Positions 1 through 12,218 of a stretch of 64,000 nucleotides of DNA are shown here, in pieces. Made by a program: the position numbers and the translations under genes. A model generated the notes under the pieces. It was not told where the DNA came from, did not search any database, and was given only the letters and a program-made list of their open reading frames with translations. Source of the DNA: Sipunculus nudus (taxonomy: Eukaryota > Annelida > Sipuncula > Golfingiida > Sipunculidae); the NCBI GenBank assembly GCA_026874595.1, contig CM049317.1, positions 68,741,118 to 68,805,117 on the forward strand, in the 5' to 3' direction. Numbering within the stretch: position 1 is the first letter of the stretch; each line of letters begins with the position of its first letter.

Positions 1-799
1 GATGGCAAGCAATACAGATGTTACCGTCTGATCATTGTCAAGTTGACTTACACAATTATCTCTAGATGAGCGCTGCGCCTCGCACGGCCCCGTTATTACG
101 TAGATGTGTTTACACTTCAAAGCAAAGCTGCAAGACGTACAAGCAAAGGGTGCCAAATAGCTTCATAGGGGCGAGGATAGCAAAGGTTAAACCCACAGAT
201 GAAATTGTATCTGGGGGAGTCGGCACAACGCCTGTTGTGAGAGTCGGTTGAAATCTACAAGCACTGCAGTGAAATGAACAAGGCCTTCCAGCATTTTGTA
301 GGCAGATGTGTTAATTTCACGTCTATTTCACCGGGGTTGATCTAATGCCTACACAGACGTGACCCCACAACTGTCTGTGATTAGGACCTACCCTTCTCAT
401 CTCGCCAAATATCTTTGTTCTAAATGAGTCTTGAAATTTACCCCCACGCTATGTTGTTAGCAGCGGGGTTTGTTTTGCCTCCACGTCAGTGCTGCCTTAT
501 TGCCAATTACTTAGAGCACCCAAACTTGTGAAATTGACCACATAGGCTGCATTCCAATTGCACACTAATTTCACCCCAGACCCAACAGCACTCTCTCATC
601 CGGGGATGATGGACTTTGGATCTACAGACTTGAGCACTACAGCAAATCTCATCTAAAAACTACAGGATATATTAAACCCTATACTTAGTCTTTTTTCACT
701 CGGAAGTTCTATTTTTCTTCACTGGTTGGAGCTCAGACCACGACCATGGCTTAACATTAAAACTTAGACCCCTATGTACGCCTTCGTAACATCGGGACT
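1..799. other. No recognisable gene (1-799)
   Basis: AT-rich sequence with stops in all frames. I see no domain, RNA gene or intact transposon end. Confidence 0.5.
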
Positions 800-1275
800 T
801 TAGATTGCTGCAATCCTTTACGTGCTGCATGCATGGTCTACCATGTGCCCTCTTACAAAAACTCCAAATCGTTTAAAATAATGCAGCAAGATCTTTGCTT
901 CACATTCCAAGACATGAACATATCTCACCTGCACTGCGTCAGCTCCACTGGCTGCCAGTGAGGCAGAATATCATCTACAGTATTCTCCCAGTGATCTTCA
1001 AGGTACTAAAAGGGCACCTAGCTATATATATTTCCAGGTTGCTTGAGATGTATACACACCAATTAAATTAAGCGGAAACCTCCGTTAAAGTCAAGACTGT
1101 CTAAAGCTAGCAGTTCCTAGATCAAAGCTAAAGACCTATATGGAGGTGGTGCGTGCATGGGTCCAAAAATATGGAACTCTTGTCTTTATACTTTACAGAG
1201 AATATATGTCTGTCAATTCAAGGCCTTAATCATGACATATATGCCTACATCATGAGGTTCCTTAATATTGCTGAG
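800..1275 (+). pseudogene. LINE reverse transcriptase C-terminal relic (CR1/Rex1/L2-like)
   Basis: Conceptual translation with several stops and frameshifts gives the conserved tail found after the RT domain of CR1/Rex1/L2-type LINEs. The order is a block like NNAAR, then HISPALRQLHWLPV (about 910-957), then a stretch like YISRLLEMYT, and finally KNMELLSL, equivalent to the family's KLWNSLP block. Only the C-terminal end is present; polymerase motifs are absent. It is a dead 5'-truncated copy. Subfamily is uncertain. Confidence 0.7.
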
Positions 1276-1780
1276 AATATTATGACCTTGGGCTATACAA
1301 TTTCTAAATGTCTAATAGTAGAATACTGTTTAGTAGTAGAATACTGCATGTATAGTATAGTAAATACAGTTTAATATATTGTTATTTGACCTGATGCCTG
1401 CGTTAAAAGATGTATGTAAAGCTACCCAAACCGTATAAACAATAACATATATATATATATATATCCTTGCTGAAATGCACGAGAAAACATACTTCTATAC
1501 TTTACTACATAAGGTCATACTTTCATTAAGTTTATGAAGAATATATGAAAATGCCTTGAAATAAAATAATAACATTTAAACACAATAACATCCCTTCTGT
1601 GGCATTTTCTGTTTTATTGGAGTGCATAGTGAGAAAATGAATGAAAGTCAGTTAAAGAAAATTTCCTAAAACCATACACAATTAATTACAGGTCAAGTGG
1701 TGAGAACACTGAAACATGATGCATTATGAAATTTCGTGGGAAATAATACTCTTAGGATCTTTCAATATATTTCACCCCAG

Positions 1781-1891
1781 CTGCTGTGGGTGTGGTTGCC
1801 AAAGAGCGTTATTCCGGCTCTTATAGGCTACACGGGTTTAATCGCCACCAAACTCTCCGCACAGATAGATTCCCTTGAGACTGGTCTCCGG
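1781..1891 (+). other. Candidate isolated 37-codon exon
   Basis: A 111-bp stretch is open in one frame (LLWVWLPK...LETGLR). It is preceded by a pyrimidine-rich tract ending CCCCAG and followed by a consensus donor, CGG|GTAAGT. Length is an exact multiple of three, so it would be a phase 0-0 exon, with a hydrophobic first half. No partner exon or family was recognised, so this may be chance. Confidence 0.25.
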
Positions 1892-3340
1892 GTAAGTCCG
1901 AGTCGTATATTTTCATGCCGTCAACAGACTTCAAAATGTCATGCAAGAATTTTCAACCCGTTCACATGCCGTTCACATGACACTAAAACTTGGATGTCAC
2001 AGGTCGCATGACGGTGGTAAGGCTATATATTATATTAGTACTTTGGTTAACTTAGCCCCGTTCTAACCATGCACGTGGTGCCCGGTGTTTCATCGAGTGT
2101 TTTACTTTCTCACCATTTCGTTTCCTGTGTTTTTACTTTTATTTATAATACAGGGTTAATAACATTTAACTTTCCGTGTAATTTTAAATTCTTGTTTTAT
2201 GATCTATCCATATTGCTTGCACGCTTGTACATGGCAGTTTTCCTCTACCAAAATACAGAAACCGAAAAATCTATCCACAATAAAGAGAGATATTTGTGAG
2301 AACTGGAGGAATTGGTTTCTCAGTTATTATAATGTACACGAAAATCCCACTCATTTTTACAAATAAAAAATGCAAATACCATGTTCTCCGTTACACGGCT
2401 ATTTGACATGGGTTCTTATATATTATGATTTTATTTGTGAAACCTTGAGAAAAGAAATAGCAAAAATATGCTGATTCAATAGATTCTTTTGATATACCAC
2501 GGCAGGTCTTTGGGGGTCATTATAACCACATGTGCATTTCATTTATAGAACGAATCTCTAGTAAACGATAACTTTTTTCTGTCCAGCACACATGATCTTC
2601 CAATATATACACGCAGGACCACTTATCCGAAGTAGTTTGGTTTACTGTACTCCGCTTGAAAGGTGGTCTGCAAAATTTCGGGTTGCTTTAAGTCCGGTTT
2701 GCAGTGTGTTCAGTGAGAACAGGCAAATACGTTTCTAGCCTACATGAGGCCAGTTTTACTGCCACTTGACCTAATCCTTCCCGGGAAATATCATTCTTTG
2801 CATGACAATAAATCGGATTAACAACCAGGTGCTGACAGCAAAGTGACGTTTTATTGCATAAACCGATTCAGGCTTTGTAAAGCGAACTACAGTGTGGACG
2901 CAAAGCAAAATATTTCGAGACTGAAGATTTAGATGCGAACTAAGTGCGGATTTCGGCATCAGTTCGTATACAGCTGACTCTATATAGGGCGAGTATTACA
3001 GATATTTCAAAGGATTCCCAGACCTTGTGCCCCGGGCGAGACGGACCGGAGAGAGCTCCCCTTGAAAGTACGTAATGGAGATAAATCTACACAGAATGCG
3101 AGCTCTAATTATTTCTTAATTAACTAACACGTCTGGAATGAGCAATCTTGTGATAAATGGGCTCCGAGGGCACTTTATCCATTCCTCGCCTATTGGTCTT
3201 GTAATGAAGCTGGTAGTTTATAGATGAGGATGTTTAAACTCATGTTGGATAATTTTAAATTATTCATCAAATGGGTTGGCCAATTTCAGTTTAAACATGT
3301 GAAATTAACATGAGTAAATTCATATGCCGTGGCGATATTA
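1892..3340. other. No recognisable gene
   Basis: AT-rich non-coding sequence. A short motif near 2800-2820 (TGACAATAAATCGG) resembles the interior of the mariner-type element at 16571-17657, so it may be an eroded relative. Nothing else is supported. Confidence 0.45.
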
Positions 3341-3347
3341 TATTACC

Positions 3348-3353
<6 letters not shown>

Positions 3354-3391
<38 letters not shown>

Positions 3392-3420
3392 TATATATAT
3401 ACATACATATATATATATAC
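3354..3420. repeat. (CA)n/(TA)n microsatellite
   Basis: Runs of CA followed by TA dinucleotides with short interruptions. Open frames read through it are products of the repeat. Confidence 0.9.
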
Positions 3421-3558
3421 TGAGAATATATGTGAGCGTCCGAATGTATATGCTTATTCATAAATATGTATTATGTATGTCTAGCTGGATGCCTGCATAT
3501 GTATGAGTATAGTTTCGATGAATTACTAAATATGTACGTATATAACTTATATATGCAC

Positions 3559-3559
3559 G

Positions 3560-3607
<48 letters not shown>
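3559..3607. repeat. (TA)n microsatellite
   Basis: About 48 bp of nearly pure TA repeat abutting the left end of the MITE that follows. Confidence 0.9.
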
Positions 3608-3611
<4 letters not shown>

Positions 3612-3613
3612 TA

Positions 3614-3918
3614 GGCCAAAAAAAATAAAAAGGTGTGGTTCCCAGGAGCTTTTTTTTAGAAATCACTGTGGGCGGGCGGTATTTTATATTTGACCTTTTT
3701 TTGTATGTTTTGATCAAAATGAAATGTGACTAGGGAAAGCATGAAAATAACAGTTTTTTGGTAAACAGGTGAAAGCACTAAATATCAAAGGGAAATCGTA
3801 TCAAAATTTTATTATTTTATCTTCTTGAAAGATGAAAATCAAAATAAAAATGTTTGGTGAGGGGGGTTAAATTTGACGCGGGCGGTGCCTGAGAACCATA
3901 CCTTTAATTTTTTTGGCC
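3614..3918. mobile_element. 305-bp MITE, TTA target duplication (Harbinger-type?)
   Basis: Both ends begin GGCCAAAAAAA when read inwards and continue into about 35 bp of imperfect terminal inverted repeat (…GTGGTTCCCAGG at left, …ATGGTTCTCAGG at right). TTA flanks both sides (3611-3613 and 3919-3921), the target size and preference of PIF/Harbinger elements. No coding capacity. A truncated relative lies at 35186-35430. Confidence 0.65.
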
Positions 3919-3921
3919 TTA

Positions 3922-5312
3922 TAATATTTACGCACGTATAATAGTATGTCTATAAATAGAATTGCGTAAGAAAGAAATATGCATATGTATTTTTATGGTA
4001 ATATTACATTTTCCTTATATATATATATATAAGGGAAATATTTTTATACCGGTATTTACAGTTTGACCGATACAGGTCTTTTTCGGGAACAGAGTCCATG
4101 AATTATAGTCAACATGACACTTTACATAACAGGACAGATGCATGAATTACCAAATTGTCGCCGGACCACTTGTTTTACATGCCCCGAGGGGTCCACTTGG
4201 GGCAGCAATTTCCCTGGACAGCTACATTTTGTTAATCGGCGCACTCTGTTTACTAACCGGGCGCCAGAGCAATTATTAGCCAATCAGAAGGCATGCGGCT
4301 GGCGCGAGAAACCGACACCCACACCTGTCGTCTGCTCTGAAAGAGAACCGCCATGTGTGCGTCGCCATTAACGAGGGCGGTCAGTTACAATTCTCCTTTT
4401 CGAATGGCATTCAGTTGTACCGGGATAGATTACTTACTGGACAATGTTAAGATTATGTAACAGGAGATAACTTAAAACATGAGCGTTCATATATTAATGC
4501 AGAACTCGAATATTGAGAATCTTTGAAGAATCCATTTAATAAAAAAATTAATAAACTTGGCATAATTCTCATTTTTGAAAATCTTGAGAAATGTATATCA
4601 GGAAATTATTTACACACTTAATATGAACAATTAATTAATTGTACGGCAAAATATAACTCATAAATGAAATTATCCTCTGATCTGCAACAGACGAAAATTT
4701 CTTATTACATCCTTAATATTTGTTTATATAAAAAATTGTACAGACAGGGTCACTTTTTAAAGAAATGTTAATCTTGAATGCCAATCGTGCACATGTTAAT
4801 TTGTGGCATCTAGTTTCTAACATACTCTGTGGGTTAAATGCAAGGTGCTGAATCCAGATCTGCTGTATATATATCCAGCTCACAAATGAACACAAGTGTT
4901 TAAAAATAGATGGTTTCCAAAACAACCTGGATTACATTTTGCAAAAATGCTGTTATTAAAAGAGATTACTATAATTTTAAAATAAAATATTGGAATAAAC
5001 TGCAAACTGTTAAAAATCTTTAATATAAATATGCACATTTCATTGAAGTTTTCCTATTCTTTAATTAAAGGCTTTCACATGGTGTTAGATGTATATTATA
5101 ACTTTCTTATTATAATTATATATTATATTTTCATTTTTACATGGGGAGCCAGGAAATAGAAGGCAATAAGGGCCTTTTCTATGACTTCTCAGTATCAAAA
5201 TAGTGGTGATCTGACTAGAGGGGGTCACGACCTCGACAGCTAAACCCCGCCCTGCCATCAGCATCCATGCTTGATAAGAATAACGTGGTAAGTAATAATT
5301 CCAGTATCGTGC
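3922..5312. other. No recognisable gene
   Basis: AT-rich sequence with short TA tracts near 4015-4030 and many stops. Around 4260-4330 it is more GC-rich and has an inverted CCAAT-like box, but no gene could be attached to it. Confidence 0.45.
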
Positions 5313-5316
5313 TTAA

Positions 5317-6025
5317 AGTTGTGTTTCCATGTGCGCGTATATGCGCGAAAAATCGCTAAAATGATTGTATATCTTTGGTGTCTCCATCCATGTGACCGTT
5401 AGCGTATTTGCGATATACACGCAAAGTGTCCGCGAGAACCCATGTGGCATTCTTGGTAAAATGACGTGACTCCGTCTTTTTCAAGGAAGACCCTCTAGAT
5501 CCATTGTACCGAAATATAAAATGTAGTTGCCTTTTTGTTCGCAATGATTTTCAAGTTCGCCATGTTCGTGAAAGGAAAAATATCGCGAAAATAAAAAAAG
5601 TGAATCAGAGGCCATATATCATCGCATGCAAGTGAAGATTTATATTATAAAAACTCTTCATCTAAGATAGCTATCATAAATAATTAGATCTTCCAAATTT
5701 TCTGCCAACAATGAAAAGTGATTTTTTATTCGGTCGATATTCCAAATTTTACGATTTTATGAACATATTATTTTGTATAAATAATTCATAAAATGATAGA
5801 CATACTGTTTATTAGTAAATTTTTGTATGATGAGATCACGAAAATTTGACCCTCACGAAAGAGTGGAAAGGTTAAAAGCGCGAAGCTTTAACTTCGCGAA
5901 TATTAAGCCACAGCATGGGCGTCTGCAAGTTCACGCATATACGCCTATATACGAGCCCATGGAAACACAGCTACTTTTTTACGCATACACTCACACACGC
6001 ATATACACTCACATGGAAATACTCC
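5317..6025. mobile_element. 709-bp MITE with TTAA target duplication
   Basis: TTAA occurs at 5313-5316 and 6026-6029. Inside these, the ends form imperfect inverted repeats of about 28 bp sharing TTTCCATG and GTATATGCG. TTAA duplications are typical of piggyBac and Kolobok superfamilies. The interior has hairpin-like GCGCGAAGC/CTTCGCG segments and no protein. Superfamily is an inference. Confidence 0.5.
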
Positions 6026-6040
6026 TTAAGTGTAAATTCA

Positions 6041-6062
6041 ACCCCCCCCCCCCCCCCCCCAC
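6041..6062. repeat. Poly-C tract
   Basis: About 20 consecutive C just outside the right end of the TTAA MITE, followed by C/A-rich low-complexity sequence. Confidence 0.9.
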
Positions 6063-6514
6063 CCCCTTCCCCACCCACCACCACCCCACCCCGCTTCCTT
6101 CAATGCAGCACCAGTGATCAGCTGAATAACAAGGTCATGATGATTACGACATCTGGCGGTATATGGTCAAACAATACGGGTCTTCCAAAGTTAGGTTAAC
6201 AATATTCTGCTGTTCGTATTGCGGATATATCGATTGTAGTAGGTATTTTTAGTTGTTATAAGATATATTAAACTGTTTTATAAAAAACATGTTGGCTGAA
6301 CTGTGGTTGTGCATTTCCTTTACTGAAAATTTAGCTAGTTTATTTTACTTTTCATACTTTTTTCTGAATTGTAAGGTAACAATTTACTGATGGAAACCTA
6401 TTATCATATCTTTGTTTGAGCTTATTTACATACAAATGGTTACAGTACGGAGTATTTCACATGCTTCTAGTGTAAAGCGTTTAAAGCAAATGTAATTTAC
6501 GTTATATAAAATAA

Positions 6515-6571
<57 letters not shown>

Positions 6572-7106
6572 CATTATTATTATTATTAGCAGTAGTAGTA
6601 GTAGTAGAAGTAGTATAGTAGTAGTAGTAGTAGTAGTAGTATAGTAGTAGTAGTAGTAGTAGTAGAAGTAGTAGTAGTAGTAGTAGTAGAAGTAGTAGTA
6701 GTAGAAGTAGTATAGTAGTAGTAGTAGAAGTAGTATAGTAGTAGTAGTAGTAGAAGTAGTAGTAGTAGTAGTAGAAGTAGTAGTAGTAGAAGTAGTATAG
6801 AAGTAGTAGTAGAAGTAGTAGTAGTAGACGTAGTAGTAGTAGAAGTAGTATAGTAGTAGTAGTAGTAGAAGTAGTATAGTAGTAGTAGTAGAAGTAGTAT
6901 AGTAGTAGTAGTAGTAGAAGTAGTATAGTAGTAGTAGTAGTAGAAGTAGTATAGTAGTAGTAGTAGTAGAAGTAGTAGTAGTAGTAGTAGAAGTAGTAGT
7001 AGTAGAAGTAGTATAGTAGTAGTAGTAGTAGTTGTAGTAGTAGTAGTAGTAGAAGTAGTAGTAGTAGAAGTAGTATAGTAGTAGTAGTTGTAGAAGTAGT
7101 ACAGTA
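6515..7106. repeat. 590-bp trinucleotide microsatellite (TTA)n then (GTA/GAA)n
   Basis: Starts as pure TTA repeat (about 6517-6588), then a long run of GTA units with regularly interspersed GAA and occasional 2-base phase slips (GTATAGTA). Three long overlapping frames on the minus strand (Tyr-, Leu- and Thr-rich) arise from the repeat and are not genes. Confidence 0.95.
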
Positions 7107-8120
7107 GTACACCCATGTCTTGTACTGCCCATGTTATACCTTCAATCTGAAAGTATTGAATTCAATGTTATATAATAGACAGTGGGGGCACTCACTGTTG
7201 TAACGCAACTCCTCTATGATCACGCTTCGAGAATATCAATTGTTGGTTTTGAAGTATTGTTGGAATTTTCCTAAGGGGGTGGGGTTCATTTTCCATTTTC
7301 GGCCCATTTCAACTCGCCCTGTGGAAATCCGTTCGCACAAAGCCTGGCCGAAGTCAAGCCGACTTGTCCGATCGCAGAAAACAAATGGGCTGGATTTTCC
7401 TGGAAACTTGGTATAATTGTTTACTTTATTTTCCAAAAGTGTTCTTGAATATACAGTAAAACCTGTATAAAAAGATCACCCGGGGACTGGTTAAAAGTCT
7501 TGATATATATAAGATTGGCCGTATTAATCAGGTGGTCTTTCAGACATGTTCCACTGTGGTTAAACATTCCTCCTCACATACAAAATCAAACAGGATAATG
7601 TATAAGGTTTAAAATAAATTATGATCTTTGAGTTATAATATTAAAAAGACAATGGGATTGTTATTAAAACATTTATATGGTAAGGGGTGCTATCTAAACA
7701 GATAACCAATTAAACACAATTTTCCACTAATATCGCTATTTCATTAATTTTTTTCGGTCAGTTTTCGTCAATTCCATGAGAAGGATAGGCATTTTCTGTT
7801 TAAAATGTGAAATTACGTAAATTTGGTAAAAAGGTCCATCATACAGTATCATACCCATAATCCCTTCCACGTGTCTGCTTGACAAGGTAATCCTAAAATG
7901 TCACATGCATGTATTACTACAGGATAAAGAAACAGAATATAACATGTTCATTCTCGCTTCTCAACAATTAACTACATGTATAACAAAAAAAAAAGTTTAA
8001 TACATAATTTTCATGTCAAAATAAAACAGCATATGCACATTCACCTTTACAAAATGGCCGTGCAGCGCGCACACACACACACACACATACGCATTTCCAT
8101 GTAACGGGTACTGTTGTATA
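7107..8120. other. No gene; one orphan MITE end
   Basis: Non-coding. TACAGTAAAACCTG at about 7455 resembles the left end of the mariner-type MITE at 8123-8279, but no matching right end was found. A (CA)n tract lies near 8071-8087. Confidence 0.45.
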
Positions 8121-8122
8121 TA

Positions 8123-8279
8123 CAGTAAACCCTTGAAATTACGACCACCATCGGGACTTCGATAAAGTGGTCACATTTGCGAGGTGGTCGTCTAAGCGAC
8201 GTCTTCTGTGAAAAACGTAAAAGAATCGGTACCCGTAAAACGTGGTTTTTTTAGGTGGTCGCTTCAAGAGGTTTTACTG
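8123..8279. mobile_element. 157-bp mariner-type MITE (TA duplication)
   Basis: Ends CAGTAAACCC… and its inverted partner …GGTTTTACTG form roughly 26-bp terminal inverted repeats that both reach a GACCACC block. The element is flanked by TA on each side (8121-8122, 8280-8281), as for Tc1/mariner elements. Non-coding. Similar partial ends are at about 7455 and 12219. Confidence 0.7.
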
Positions 8280-8281
8280 TA

Positions 8282-10637
8282 TTTCATGAACCATGTTTTT
8301 TCTTGTATATATCATATCGTGTGTTGTATCGTGAGTGAAGTATCGCGATACATGTGACGTATCATGAGATAATCATACATCATTATCGCCCTGGTATAGA
8401 ATCGATTCCTTTAGATTAAAGATATATTTTGGTGATCCAGATCACATCCAAAATTTAATTGATTGTTCCTTGGATGTAACTCTCAAATTTTAAACCCAAA
8501 TTTTAATAAAAGTCCGTTCTTAAATTTTCTCGTTAAGTTGCTAACAGAAAGTATAATGTCTCGACACCTGCATGCGGGTTTATAATAAACTGCGTCTTCT
8601 CGTATGAGTGGAAATGTCATCATCTAGTGAAATACAATAATCATGTGTTATCTTTTTGATCAGCCCTGGCCCCGTTCACATAATACCCCGAAATCCTGAA
8701 TGCCTGATAAACAAAATTGAACAGACCATTATACTAGCCTTATATATATACACATCTGTATGAATTCTTGAAAGCTTTATCATAACTTCAGTCCATATAC
8801 GTGCGTTTATCTCCATACTGATTCAGACACTGTCATGACACCTATAAATACAGGCCACTACATATATCCTTAAAACAAGGAAAACGGATAATACTTTAAA
8901 ACTTTTACCATTCGCCTGCATTAATACAGATTTGTCAATCCACAATAAAAAAATGCCTTTCTGCTAAATTAGTATCCTACTATAACATCTTTTATGTCAC
9001 ACTTCTCTCAGTGGAAACCTGATTCCCCCATCTTACATGCTATCCTATACATGCACACTCACATGTAATAAAGAACTGAATGTTATTAATAGTAACACTG
9101 TTATCAGAAACACGATTATGCAGTAAAAAAAATAAGGAAAATAGCCCGGAATGTAAAAGAAATTAGAAACCATTTTTATGAGGAAATAAAGGAAATATAT
9201 ACGGATTCAGTGGAACACCGCGCATCTCTAAAATATTTCGTTTTCGTGTCATGTTTGTTACTACTTATCAGACAGCTACTTATGTGGAAAATATTTAGGT
9301 GTTCACCTTTCCAATGGATTGGTACAAAAAGAAAAATACCTTTCCGTACACGTGTTTGCCAGTCAGAGACAGGCGGAAAGGCGTTATTATAAGACCCCTG
9401 CTTATCGGGTACCTGCAATCAGCTGAGTCGTTTACGATTTCATTTGCCTTTGTTTGTATTAAGATGCCTCGTGGGAACAGACGTATAATTTCATGAGAAT
9501 ACCACATTGGCTGAATCAGTGTGTGTTAATAAATGAAGGCAATTGACAAGCACTGATGCTACGAAAACTGGATAGAGTGGGAAAATCACACTTGATTTAT
9601 ATTTCAAAAACGTGAATTAATAGGAACATGATTTGTGTATTACTTTCTAAAACCGTTCTCTTTTAGCTATATATATGTTTGCCGGATCCGTGCCGGGACT
9701 TGTATATATATATATAGCGACACAGTAGACATGAGCTCTTATTGAGTTGTTTAATGAACGCTGAAAATGTTACATGTATATCACATTCTGAAACTTGCCT
9801 TTTGCCTGTTTTGAATGATGTTTGTTTTCGTGTCCGTGTGCAAACTATATACCACAAGTCCCTCAATCCAGCTAGCCTTCAGTGGCAGACAGATGTAATA
9901 AAGCCACAAATATATGCTTGTTACTGATGGATATTTAGAGTGACAGGTAGTTTTTGAGCAGTTTCCCTAGACCCACGTGCTACATCAATATTATAACTGT
10001 CGATGGTCAAATTAAACCTTTGTCACGAAACTCCTCTGTGACCACACCTCGGATATGGACATTGGCTCTTGAACTGTCGGGAATGATGCAAATGTGTCAT
10101 TGGGTTAATTTTTCATATTTTCACTTTAAACCTGATACATTTCAATTATTTTGTGAGGGAATATCGCAGCGCCCACTATCAGAAACTACGATTGTGTATC
10201 CACCGTGTAAAAATGGTGCACCATCTGGTGTTTCTAAAATAAAACTAAACTGGTTTTCAAGTACAAAATAATGAACGGGAAATAACCTAAATATTGCAAA
10301 AAAAAAAAAATAAACAGAAAGTGACAGGATATTTTTTCAATCACGGTGACAATAGATAAGAGCATGGGAAGTCTTGGCATTAAGAAAATAAGAAAGAAAG
10401 TGTGAAAATCATTCAGGCTTAAAACTTTCAAGGCTTCATTCAATTATTATCATTATTAAAAGGCACAAAATATACAAATATACAAAATTACTAATATCAA
10501 TTTCAGCTAATTATAAATCCTTTCTCCAAAAGAGAATATCGCCTATACAATAAATCAAAGGTAAAAAATTATACATACATTTATCGTTATATATATATAT
10601 ATTATCAATGCTGATGACTCCAGATGAGAGGTTTTTG
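8282..10637. other. No recognisable gene
   Basis: Non-coding AT-rich DNA upstream (plus sense) of the GPCR stop codon; it would hold the GPCR 3' UTR and sequence beyond. Short overlapping frames at 9176-9507 on both strands show no domain. Confidence 0.4.
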
Positions 10638-11750
10638 CTATTCTCTCTGGTCAACGTTCACTAGGGTCAAACGCCTTAAGAATCTTGGTCTCCAGTTTTT
10701 ACCCCATAAAAATATCATAGGATAAACGCAGTGGCCCAATATCAATAGAAATGTAACCATATAGCGCAGTAGAACTGAATCTGACAGTCTGGTGCGGTTT
10801 ACATTATTATCTTTATATGGAATTAGACTCAGTATTGCTGGAAGTGAAGTGAAGGAAATCAAGACGATCATTACAGATAGCCTTACGATCATTTCCCGGT
10901 CTTTCTTCAGTTCTGCAGGGGTCGGTTGGTACGTTTGCATATTGGATAATTGCGTCATCACTGTAATCTGCGCAATCGCTCTTGGAGGTGCATGTGTAGA
11001 AGAGGAATGACAAGAATGTCGCCTCAGGAACAAATCAACGTTCGATAACGTTGTGTTATCTGGTACGGTATGTGTATGACGGGGAACACCAACTCGGCGG
11101 CGACGTTTGCGGGTTTCAGACACGCACGCAGCGATGAATCCTATATTTATTGAACAGACTATGATCTGCAGAAGACTCAGTGGCACAATAATTTCTCTTC
11201 TTGGCACGGAGGAATTAGCTCCGCATGGCATTCCAAAGGCAAATTTCTGTTGATGACAGATCGCAAATCCGAGAGAACCGATTATCCAAGGTAATACGGA
11301 GGCGGCTACGTACCATCTTATGTTAGCATGTAAATACTCGACCAGCTTCCCACGTATCTGCTGGTAGTGGAGAAACATTAGGCACGTAAGGCTAATATTT
11401 GACACGAAAACGACGAAGATGTAAGAACGCCTAAGGGCGCAAAGTGTTCCCTGGGCCGAGTCTTCCTGCGGCAGAAATTCAATCGCTAACAAGACAGGCG
11501 CAAACACCAAGCTCGTGTATAAAGTGATGATGATCAGGTTGATGTGGAAGCAGTTACACCGGTTTAACATCTTTTTTGATCGCAAGATGAATTGTGTCAG
11601 GCTGATGCTGCCGCAAATTCCAACGAACGACGTTGTCCCAACAAGCCCGCTCCAAATTATAGTCAACGTCTTTGTTGGAAAAGCTTCCGTTGATATGGAG
11701 TTGTTGCTGGTGGCCAAAACCATGGGATCCGTCACTGTGGGTCCCGTCAT
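10638..11750 (-). CDS. Orphan rhodopsin-like (class A) GPCR, single exon, 370 aa
   Basis: Predicted G-protein-coupled receptor of the plasma membrane. I place the start at the ATG at 11750 because the open frame upstream begins only with TTG; the context is ACAAAATGA. Seven hydrophobic segments are visible at residues ~29-56, 68-92, 104-127, 146-165, 186-209, 286-310 and 326-349. Asn16 (NNS) is a glycosylation site in the extracellular N-terminus. Cys104 at the top of TM3 and Cys176 in the second extracellular loop could form the usual disulfide. The third intracellular loop is about 75 residues, with a basic RKRRRR stretch. Unusually, TM3 ends in LHYQQI instead of DRY, and TM7 has CVYP instead of NPxxY, so coupling may be atypical. 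Ligand unknown. No intron, stop or frameshift is seen. A single-exon form could be native or a retrocopy. Confidence 0.8.
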   Translation of the reverse strand: MTGPTVTDPMVLATSNNSISTEAFPTKTLTIIWSGLVGTTSFVGICGSISLTQFILRSKKMLNRCNCFHINLIIITLYTSLVFAPVLLAIEFLPQEDSAQGTLCALRRSYIFVVFVSNISLTCLMFLHYQQIRGKLVEYLHANIRWYVAASVLPWIIGSLGFAICHQQKFAFGMPCGANSSVPRREIIVPLSLLQIIVCSINIGFIAACVSETRKRRRRVGVPRHTHTVPDNTTLSNVDLFLRRHSCHSSSTHAPPRAIAQITVMTQLSNMQTYQPTPAELKKDREMIVRLSVMIVLISFTSLPAILSLIPYKDNNVNRTRLSDSVLLRYMVTFLLILGHCVYPMIFLWGKNWRPRFLRRLTLVNVDQRE

Positions 11751-12218
11751 TTTGTGTTTATGCAACTCTTTAAGCAGATCAAATTTGCAGTTAAAGTGCA
11801 AATGATAACGCCGTCAGTCACTTTTTTTATAATTGAAATTGTATTTTCATCAGTCACAAACTTTGAAGTCCGGAAATTTCTGCCGCTGAGGTTTAGTTCC
11901 ACAATCGGCAGCCAGATGTCAGGATCTTACGACATTGGAAAAAATGGTTCATATAATAGCTGATAGAGGGTCCCAATTATGGCCTCTTAGAGATGATCGT
12001 TGGCCGTGGATGTTGAGGATTCATTTAACCATTTATGATATATTTCCAATCAGTATGTATCCACTCACTAAGGTATCTTTGAGCGCACAATGGTTCAAAC
12101 ATAATCCTGGCATCACTATACAGCATAGGTTATCGGCAACTGGAAAAAAAAAGTGAAAATAATACGATAGCCAAATAGTAAAATTCAAGACTACATAATC
12201 TATTGGTTAAATTTATAT
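11751..12218. promoter_or_regulatory. GPCR 5' flanking region
   Basis: Sequence immediately upstream of the GPCR start on its strand. I could not identify a TATA box or initiator with any confidence, and there is no other gene here. Confidence 0.2.

Noticed and set aside
6426-7132. Three overlapping 176-228-codon minus-strand frames
   Set aside because: They are the three readings of a TTA/GTA trinucleotide microsatellite (Tyr-, Leu- and Thr-rich), not protein genes.
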